Below are positions 1 to 4,645 of a DNA stretch of 9,786 nucleotides, piece by piece. How positions within the stretch are numbered: the first letter of the stretch is position 1; each line of letters opens with the position of its first letter. The stretch is from positions 1 through 9,786 of the forward strand of contig DATAED010000426.1 of the NCBI GenBank assembly GCA_036258195.1, given 5' to 3'. The DNA is from JAKAIY01 sp036258195 (GTDB taxonomy: Bacteria > Chloroflexota > Ktedonobacteria > Ktedonobacterales > JADMIN01). The notes under the pieces are model-generated. The model saw only the letters and a program-made list of their open reading frames with translations, made no database searches and was not told the origin of the DNA. A program made the position numbers and the translations under genes.

Positions 1-56
1 TACTCCATCTCCAATGCTCGTTCCCGCTCGCCCTGCGTCGAAATCTTGGCCTGGAT

Positions 57-80
57 CCCCCTCCCTCGGAGGGGAGGGGG
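57..80. repeat. C/G-run inverted repeat downstream of the ATPase gene
   Basis: CCCCCTCCC (57-65) and GGGAGGGGG (72-80) form a perfect 9-bp stem around a 6-nt loop; a second G-run (84-93, GGGGGAGAGG) follows. It lies 24 bp past the stop of the minus-strand ATPase gene. It could act as a transcription stop for that operon, but no T-run follows the stem on the minus strand, so it is not a canonical intrinsic terminator. Such C/G-run palindromes also occur as dispersed intergenic repeats in some GC-rich bacteria. Copy number cannot be judged from one window. Confidence 0.5.
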
Positions 81-103
81 TCAGGGGGAGAGGTTCCGCT
101 CGC

Positions 104-2764
104 CTAATCGTCGCTATTGGAGGATGTAGCCTGCGCCCAGGGGCTACCGAGCAGGCTGGCCAGCCCACTCGTGGCGCGCTGTGGCTGCGGCTCATCGAAC
201 TGCGCGCGGGTGGCGATCTCGGCGTCCACCTCGGCCTTGGGGCGGCCATACATCACCCGCGACCACTCGCGCACCTCCTCATAGCGCTGCTCATCGAAGG
301 GAATGCTGAGTGGCTCCGTCTCCAGCGTGAAGACGGGCGTCTGCTGGCCATCGGAGAGCAGGCGGGCGTAGGCGGTGAAGCGCGGCAGGTCGATCAGGTG
401 TTGCGCGGCCACTGGCGACGGCTCCAGGGCCTGCTCGATCACGCGGCCATCGGCCATGCCCGTGCGGAATGACACGATGCTGCCAGCGTTGCCGATCACC
501 GCATCGCGCACATCCTGGCTGAGCTGGCCGATATGCTGATTGGCCAGGGTCAGCGCCATCTTGTACTTGCGCGCTTCGCTCAGCATACTGGCCAGCGCGT
601 TCGAGGCGTAATTCTGGAATTCATCGATGGCCAGCGTCACCGGGCGGCGCTGCGCCTCCGGCACATTGGCGCGCGAGAGCGCCGCATGCAGGATCATCGG
701 CAGCAGATTGTAGCCGATGAAGTTGGCGTTGGCCGAGCCGAGCTTACCCTTGCCCAGGCTGATCAGCACGATGCGCCCCTCGTCCATCGCCTCGCGGAAG
801 GTGAAGGCGCTCTTGCTCTGCCCCAGAATGCGCCGCATCGTCTGATCGACCGTAAAGTGGGAGAACTTGGAAACCAGCCAGTCCAGTACCTCCGAGCGGT
901 GATAGTCGTTGGTGCGGCTGATCTGGTCGCTCCAGTAGCGCCGCACCATCGGATCCTGCACATATTTCAGGATGGTGCGGACGAACTTGTCATCCTGGAA
1001 GGCGCGCACCACCTCGACCAGCGTGCCGCCGGGCATGTACATGACGGTCAGCATGACGTTGCGCGCGCCATGCTCGAAGCGCGGTCCCACGACGGCCAAA
1101 TCGTGCGGGTCATACATCTGCTTCAGAATGTCGATGAAAGAGCTGACGATCAGGGCGCGCTCCTCATCCGTCTTGCACTCCAGCAGATTCAGCCCCACCG
1201 GATACTCGGTGTCCGCCGGGTCAAAGAGGATGACATCCTCGATGCGCTCCTGCGGGATGCGCCCTGCCAGATCGCGGATCAGGTCGCCGTGCGGGTCGAT
1301 GACGATCACGCCACGGCCCGCGTAGATGTCTTGCAGCGCCATCTGCTCGATCAGCGTCGTCTTGCCCACGCCAGTCTTGCCGAGCAGCCACAGATGCTGG
1401 CTGCGGCTCTCTACGCTCAGCCGCACTGGCAGCTCGCGGTCGCGGATGCGGTTGACGCCCAGGCGGATGGCTGGCTCGACGACGTGCGCGCGGTAGGCCA
1501 GCGGCAGGGCTGAGCCGCGCTCTGGCAGCCAGGTGGGCAGCGTCGGCAGCGCCAGCATGCTGGCCGCCTCGCGCAGATCGGCCAGATCGGCGTAGGCGTT
1601 GGCTTGGCCCTCCAGCGCGGTCGAGCCCCACGGGCGATGCTGCAACATGAAGAGATTGCGCTCGGCGATGTCGAAGGGGCTGCGCTCCTCGCCCTTGAGC
1701 AGGGCGGTGCGTGGACGCTCGCAGTTGGCGCCACCAGCGATGGGCAGCTCTGGATGCGAGAACGCGCCGCCCGCCGTCGCCTCGCCTGGCCCGGCGATCT
1801 CGCTGGCCACGCGCGAGACGAGCGCGCCGGAGAGCCTGCCAGCCCCCGCCAACTGCGCCCGCACCCGGAAGGCCCGCATGCGCAGCGCGGCGTGGCGCAC
1901 GGCGACGACTTTGCGCTGCGACAACTCCGTGTAGGCCGAGACAATCGCCTCGGTCTCGTTGGCCACACCATCGACGCCCTGTGCGCGCTCCTCCATGCGC
2001 TCCTGCTTCCCCGTGCGCATCGAGCCAGTCATCGAGAGCGGCTCGTCGCGCTCAGGGAAGAGCGGGCCATCTTCCAGCTCCTCGGGCGCGAAGCAGATCG
2101 AGAGCAGGGTGGCGCCGCGGTGCCGCTGCATCTCGTCCACCAGCGCCTCGATCATGGGAGCGCCCTGGAAGGGGAGCGGCAGCGGCGTGTCCCAGAGTTG
2201 CGCGGGCCGCCGCCGAAACTCGACGGTATCGGCCAGCGTGAAGGGACGCAGCGCGCGCGCCAACGCCGACGTCTCCGTCACGGGAGCAAAGCGGAAGTTG
2301 GGCATGCTGCCGTGCAGGGTATCGCTGAGGTCGGCGGCGAAGGCGCGAATCTGCGGGAGCAGATCGGCGCGCGAGGTTGCCCAGGCTGAATAGCGATTGA
2401 CGAGCAACACGTCGATCTGAGGCTCGGCGCTGTTGTGGGCAGCGTCCGGATCAACGATGACGCGCAACTCCAGGGCCATCGTCGCTCCAGGGGTCGCGCC
2501 GCACAGCATGGGATAGCGGCCCAGCAGCATCGTCTGCGCTTCGAGCCGCTCGTGCAGCGTCATGGACGCCTGCGCCTGGAGGCGGAAGGCGAAGAAGGCA
2601 TGCAGACGTCTGAGGGAGTCGCTCTCGGCGTCCTGCCCATCCGCCGCGTCGAGCGCATAGCGCAGCGCATAGCGCAGCGCATGACTGCGGCGCTGGCCGA
2701 CGGCGGCAGGCGTCACGGCGAGGATAGACTCGTCCTGGAACTGGATGGCTACGCTCTGTCTCAT
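104..2764 (-). CDS. VirD4/TraD/HerA-like P-loop ATPase (type IV coupling-type DNA-binding domain), 886 aa
   Basis: Probable ATP-driven DNA- or protein-translocating motor of the FtsK/HerA superfamily. Visible motifs: Walker A GKTGVGKTT (462-470); VIVIDPHGDL (486-495), typical of HerA/VirD4-like enzymes; DPADTEYPVGLNLLE (515-529), typical of soluble TraG/VirD4-like members; a second Walker B LAIDEFQNYA (711-720); and ANQHIGQL (741-748), in the position of the conserved motif after Walker B. Residues 1-450 are a family-specific N-terminal region I cannot name. There is no signal peptide or convincing membrane helix, unlike classical membrane-anchored coupling proteins, so it is probably cytoplasmic. 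The C-terminus (about 855-886) is low-complexity. The start is ATG at 2764, with GAGG (2774-2777) 9 nt upstream. It is the second gene of a minus-strand pair, 61 bp after a 318-aa protein whose sequence tracks residues about 155-410 here. No conjugation genes are adjacent. The superfamily call is firm; the biological role is unknown. Confidence 0.9.
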   Translation of the reverse strand: MRQSVAIQFQDESILAVTPAAVGQRRSHALRYALRYALDAADGQDAESDSLRRLHAFFAFRLQAQASMTLHERLEAQTMLLGRYPMLCGATPGATMALELRVIVDPDAAHNSAEPQIDVLLVNRYSAWATSRADLLPQIRAFAADLSDTLHGSMPNFRFAPVTETSALARALRPFTLADTVEFRRRPAQLWDTPLPLPFQGAPMIEALVDEMQRHRGATLLSICFAPEELEDGPLFPERDEPLSMTGSMRTGKQERMEERAQGVDGVANETEAIVSAYTELSQRKVVAVRHAALRMRAFRVRAQLAGAGRLSGALVSRVASEIAGPGEATAGGAFSHPELPIAGGANCERPRTALLKGEERSPFDIAERNLFMLQHRPWGSTALEGQANAYADLADLREAASMLALPTLPTWLPERGSALPLAYRAHVVEPAIRLGVNRIRDRELPVRLSVESRSQHLWLLGKTGVGKTTLIEQMALQDIYAGRGVIVIDPHGDLIRDLAGRIPQERIEDVILFDPADTEYPVGLNLLECKTDEERALIVSSFIDILKQMYDPHDLAVVGPRFEHGARNVMLTVMYMPGGTLVEVVRAFQDDKFVRTILKYVQDPMVRRYWSDQISRTNDYHRSEVLDWLVSKFSHFTVDQTMRRILGQSKSAFTFREAMDEGRIVLISLGKGKLGSANANFIGYNLLPMILHAALSRANVPEAQRRPVTLAIDEFQNYASNALASMLSEARKYKMALTLANQHIGQLSQDVRDAVIGNAGSIVSFRTGMADGRVIEQALEPSPVAAQHLIDLPRFTAYARLLSDGQQTPVFTLETEPLSIPFDEQRYEEVREWSRVMYGRPKAEVDAEIATRAQFDEPQPQRATSGLASLLGSPWAQATSSNSDD
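2652..2682. repeat. Tandem 12-mer inside the ATPase gene (about 2.6 copies)
   Basis: The unit AGCGCATAGCGC occurs twice back to back (2652-2663, 2664-2675), followed by a partial third copy (2676-2682). It encodes the repeated ALRYALRYAL near residues 29-38 of the ATPase. Being a multiple of three, a copy-number change would keep the frame and add or remove four residues. Confidence 0.8.
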
Positions 2765-2825
2765 AGCTAGTCGCCTCTGTGCTGGTGTGCCGCAGGCCGT
2801 CGCCCGCGCTGTGGCCTGGCCAGCG

Positions 2826-3782
2826 CTACTCCAGTAGCTTGAACTGCAAGGGGAGCATGGCCGCAGCCTCTTGCATGGTGTACGTGACAGCGTCCGCCGG
2901 GTTGGCCAACTGTGTCGCTGGATAGATCAGATTGCACGCCATGCGTTCGACGTCGGCGTCGCACAGCGGGCCGCAGGCCCGCGCCAGCGGCGGCTCGGCG
3001 TGCGCAGCGCCAGGCAGCGACAGCGCGCCATAGCCGCGCATCTCGCGCGCGAGCAGGCGCAGCGCCGCAGGATTCGTGGCTGCTCCCAGCGCCGCGACGC
3101 TGAAGGTAAAGGCGCGGTCTACGGGCGTCTCCACCGCGACGGCATCGATCTCCGCGACCTCCGCCAGGGTGTCGCCTTCGACCGCATCGCGCTCGTCCTC
3201 ATCCTCGGCTGGCAGAGCAGGCAGCGCGACGGTGAACTGAATCGCCGCAAAGTCTGGCTGAGTCAGCAGCAGGTCGAGCGTTGGCTGCGCGTGGAGGGGA
3301 ACCATCCAGTCCGAAGGCCCGCTCCAGGGCGCGTGGCGCAGCTCCACCAGTCGGCGCGCACGCGCTTCCCCCTGGAGGATGGCGTCGAGCGGGGCGCTGG
3401 TGAGCGCATCGAGCTGATAGCGCTCGCCCAGCGCCAGGCTGGCGCAGGAGTAGGCGCGTTGCATCTGGCGGCGCGCGCGCGCTTCCAGCAACATGGCGTC
3501 GGCGCCGGGATAGTCGCACGTCATCCCCCAGCGCAGAAACCCACGCACGCGATCAGTGGCATGGAGGGCTGACTGTTCCTGTTCAATAAGATAGATGAGC
3601 GCCAGCGACATCGAGCACCCACGCGGGGTGAGGGCCTGCGCCTGCTCAATGAGCTCCTGCGCCACGGCCTGCCGCCCGGCGATGCCAATAGGCGCGCGAG
3701 CGCTGATGCGCGCCAATAGGCGCGCGTTGAGCGGTTGAGGAGGAACTGCGCGACCGGGCCAGACCCCACCTGCATCCCACAT
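2826..3782 (-). CDS. Uncharacterised 318-aa protein resembling the ATPase N-terminal region
   Basis: I do not recognise a named family. The protein has no signal peptide, no clear membrane segment and no P-loop, so it should be soluble and not an ATPase. It has an acidic stretch (AEDEDERDAVEGD, 192-204). Four blocks occur in the same order as in the downstream ATPase: VELRHAP (146-152) against VEFRRRP (181-187); PLHAQP (162-167) against PFQGAP (198-203); RAF (223-225, then xxxVxALGA) against RAF (297-299); EAAAMLPL (305-312) against EAASMLAL (399-406). It ends where the ATPase continues into its motor domain. I infer a diverged paralogue of the N-terminal region, perhaps a partner or regulatory subunit. 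It is first in the operon. A longer reading frame opens at 3818, but the ATG at 3782 has GGAGGT 5 nt upstream, so the shorter form was chosen. Confidence 0.75.
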   Translation of the reverse strand: MWDAGGVWPGRAVPPQPLNARLLARISARAPIGIAGRQAVAQELIEQAQALTPRGCSMSLALIYLIEQEQSALHATDRVRGFLRWGMTCDYPGADAMLLEARARRQMQRAYSCASLALGERYQLDALTSAPLDAILQGEARARRLVELRHAPWSGPSDWMVPLHAQPTLDLLLTQPDFAAIQFTVALPALPAEDEDERDAVEGDTLAEVAEIDAVAVETPVDRAFTFSVAALGAATNPAALRLLAREMRGYGALSLPGAAHAEPPLARACGPLCDADVERMACNLIYPATQLANPADAVTYTMQEAAAMLPLQFKLLE

Positions 3783-3787
3783 ACACC

Positions 3788-3793
3788 ACCTCC
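3788..3793 (-). promoter_or_regulatory. Shine-Dalgarno fixing the start of the 318-aa protein
   Basis: On the minus strand GGAGGT is followed by a 5-nt spacer and the ATG at 3782. It overlaps the extra codons of the longer alternative frame that starts at 3818, which argues that those 12 codons are leader and not protein. Confidence 0.75.
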
Positions 3794-3866
3794 CCTGGGG
3801 GCTTGGCCCGACCAACACAGTCCACTCTGGCGCCTAAGCAGCAGGAGCCTGGGTCATCTGAGCGTT

Positions 3867-3899
3867 TGACTCCACGTGTTCGAGCGCCTCGATGAGTCA
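3867..3899 (-). promoter_or_regulatory. Nested hairpin in the leader of the ATPase operon
   Basis: TGACTC (3867-3872) pairs with GAGTCA (3894-3899). The enclosed segment contains TCGAGCGCCTCGA (3880-3892), a second 5-bp stem with a 3-nt loop. It lies between the candidate terminator at 3902-3930 and the start codon at 3782. A leader regulatory structure is possible; chance palindromy in GC-rich DNA is a real alternative. Confidence 0.3.
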
Positions 3900-3901
3900 G
3901 C

Positions 3902-3930
3902 AAAAATGCGGAGGCGGCCGTTCGCCGCCT
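3902..3930 (-). terminator. Candidate intrinsic terminator or attenuator in the leader
   Basis: Read on the minus strand, AGGCGGC and GCCGCCT form a perfect 7-bp GC stem with a 5-nt loop (3912-3930). Then come CCGCA and a run of five T (complement of 3902-3906). The 5-nt gap before the T-run weakens it as a terminator. It lies about 75-100 nt downstream of the predicted start of the minus-strand transcript and about 120 nt before the first gene. It would therefore either attenuate the operon or release a short leader RNA. Confidence 0.35.
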
Positions 3931-4008
3931 AGCCTGAATAGCGCTTGTCTCGCGCGCGCGAGGAAATCGACAGGTCATGTAGAAACCCGGGGGGTGTGCG
4001 TCCCTGAA

Positions 4009-4037
4009 AGGGTACACGCTGCGTTGAGAAATGTCAA
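4009..4037 (-). promoter_or_regulatory. Sigma70-type promoter candidate for the 318-aa/ATPase operon
   Basis: On the minus strand there is a perfect TTGACA (4037-4032), a 17-nt spacer and TACCCT (4014-4009). The -10 keeps the key first T, second A and last T. Predicted transcription start is near 4002, giving a leader of about 220 nt before the ATG at 3782. Confidence 0.55.
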
Positions 4038-4072
4038 TGCCATCAGCGTCAGAATCCAGAGCTATCGAAATA

Positions 4073-4101
4073 TTGCCAATATATGTACAGTATGATACAA
4101 T
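4073..4101 (+). promoter_or_regulatory. Divergent plus-strand sigma70-type promoter candidate (P1)
   Basis: TTGCCA (4073-4078), a 17-nt spacer and TACAAT (4096-4101). The -35 overlaps a 13-bp palindrome, ATATTG-C-CAATAT (4070-4082). It points toward the MerR-like gene 545 bp away, with a predicted start near 4108. The -35 boxes of this promoter and the minus-strand one are only 35 bp apart, so one bound regulator could reach both. Confidence 0.5.
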
Positions 4102-4105
4102 GTTG

Positions 4106-4146
4106 TAGAGTTTTTGATGCTTCCTGTTCAAGCATCAGATTCTCTA
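4106..4146. repeat. Inverted repeat at the predicted P1 transcription start
   Basis: TGATGCTT (4115-4122) and AAGCATCA (4130-4137) form a perfect 8-bp stem with a 7-nt loop. A G:U and an A:T pair extend it, then a 2x2 mismatch and an outer TAGAG/CTCTA stem (4106-4110, 4142-4146). It begins about 5 nt after the TACAAT box. No T-run follows on either strand, so it is not a terminator. It is either an operator or a hairpin at the 5' end of the transcript. Confidence 0.55.
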
Positions 4147-4213
4147 AAATTGCGCAGTTTCCTTGAAATAATCGGCATTTACCCCAGGCAATTTGCTGGC
4201 CGATTGTCGAACT

Positions 4214-4244
4214 TGTTGACAAACGCCGCTACGCCCGGTCAACA
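4214..4244. repeat. TGTTGAC/GTCAACA inverted repeat with TTGACA box
   Basis: TGTTGAC (4214-4220) and GTCAACA (4238-4244) are perfect inverted arms 17 bp apart. The left arm contains TTGACA (4216-4221), a perfect -35, but at 17-19 bp spacing only weak -10 matches follow (for example AACATT). A neighbouring TTGTC...GACAA pair (4204-4222) shares bases with the left arm. MerR-family operators are dyads within long-spacer promoters, so this could be an operator, but the -10 is poor. Confidence 0.35.
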
Positions 4245-4358
4245 TTGCAGAGACTGTTTGTGCTACCTGCTCCCTGACGAGAGGTACCGATGACTCTACC
4301 ATTTTTGGTCTCATCGCATTCTCATCAATTTCCCAATCAAATGGATCAGATCAACGAT

Positions 4359-4388
4359 TTGCAGCGACACGCGCGCATACGCTACAAT
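4359..4388 (+). promoter_or_regulatory. Second plus-strand promoter candidate (P2) for the MerR-like gene
   Basis: TTGCAG (4359-4364), an 18-nt spacer and TACAAT (4383-4388). Predicted start near 4395 gives a 5' UTR of about 250 nt, shorter and more plausible than that from P1. Confidence 0.45.
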
Positions 4389-4492
4389 TCTACTACTGGG
4401 TTTTTGTTCTATTCTCGACTTCTGTGTCTCAGCCAGATTGGCAGGCGTAGAATGAGCGCTTTCCATACTTTTGCTCCTTTCGCTTCTTCCTT

Positions 4493-4517
4493 GCGACAAT
4501 TTCTCCTGCATTGTCGC
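4493..4517. repeat. GCGACAAT/ATTGTCGC inverted repeat in the regulator's leader
   Basis: GCGACAAT (4493-4500) and ATTGTCGC (4510-4517) are perfect 8-bp arms with a 9-nt spacer, about 130 bp before the regulator start and downstream of P2. ATTGTCG also occurs at 4203-4209. It could be an autoregulatory operator or an mRNA hairpin. No T-run follows. Confidence 0.5.
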
Positions 4518-4645
4518 CATTGCTCAACTCTGCCCCCATGTGTCGGGTTGTTCCCAGGTCGGGCTGAGGCTTGGCCCGCCGCCGATATCGCAGGGATCCT
4601 CCTTGTCAGGGGTTGGACTGGGGATTTCAACGGAGGTAACTGGTC

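Larger units (their letters stand above)
3783..4645. other. 863-bp divergent intergenic region
   Basis: This region separates the minus-strand ATPase pair from the plus-strand MerR-like regulator. It holds a minus-strand leader of about 220 nt with hairpins, divergent promoter candidates at 4009-4101, a further plus-strand promoter candidate at 4359-4388, and inverted repeats at 4106-4146, 4214-4244 and 4493-4517. From about 4040 to 4460 it is clearly AT-richer than the flanks. I see no convincing protein-coding frame; the open frames here read as random composition. Confidence 0.7.

Noticed and set aside
533..1513. Plus-strand 326-aa open frame opposite the ATPase
   Set aside because: It is antisense to the well-supported P-loop domain. 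Long antisense frames are common in GC-rich genes, and the translation shows no recognisable motif.
2793..2818. CAGGCC/GGCCTG inverted repeat between the two minus-strand operon genes
   Set aside because: Arms are only 6 bp with a 14-nt loop and no T-run. This is expected by chance in such GC-rich DNA, so it is not evidence for termination between the genes.
3646..4131. Minus-strand 161-aa open frame
   Set aside because: It overlaps the start of the 318-aa gene in another frame, crosses the promoter region, and its translation is arginine-rich shadow sequence.
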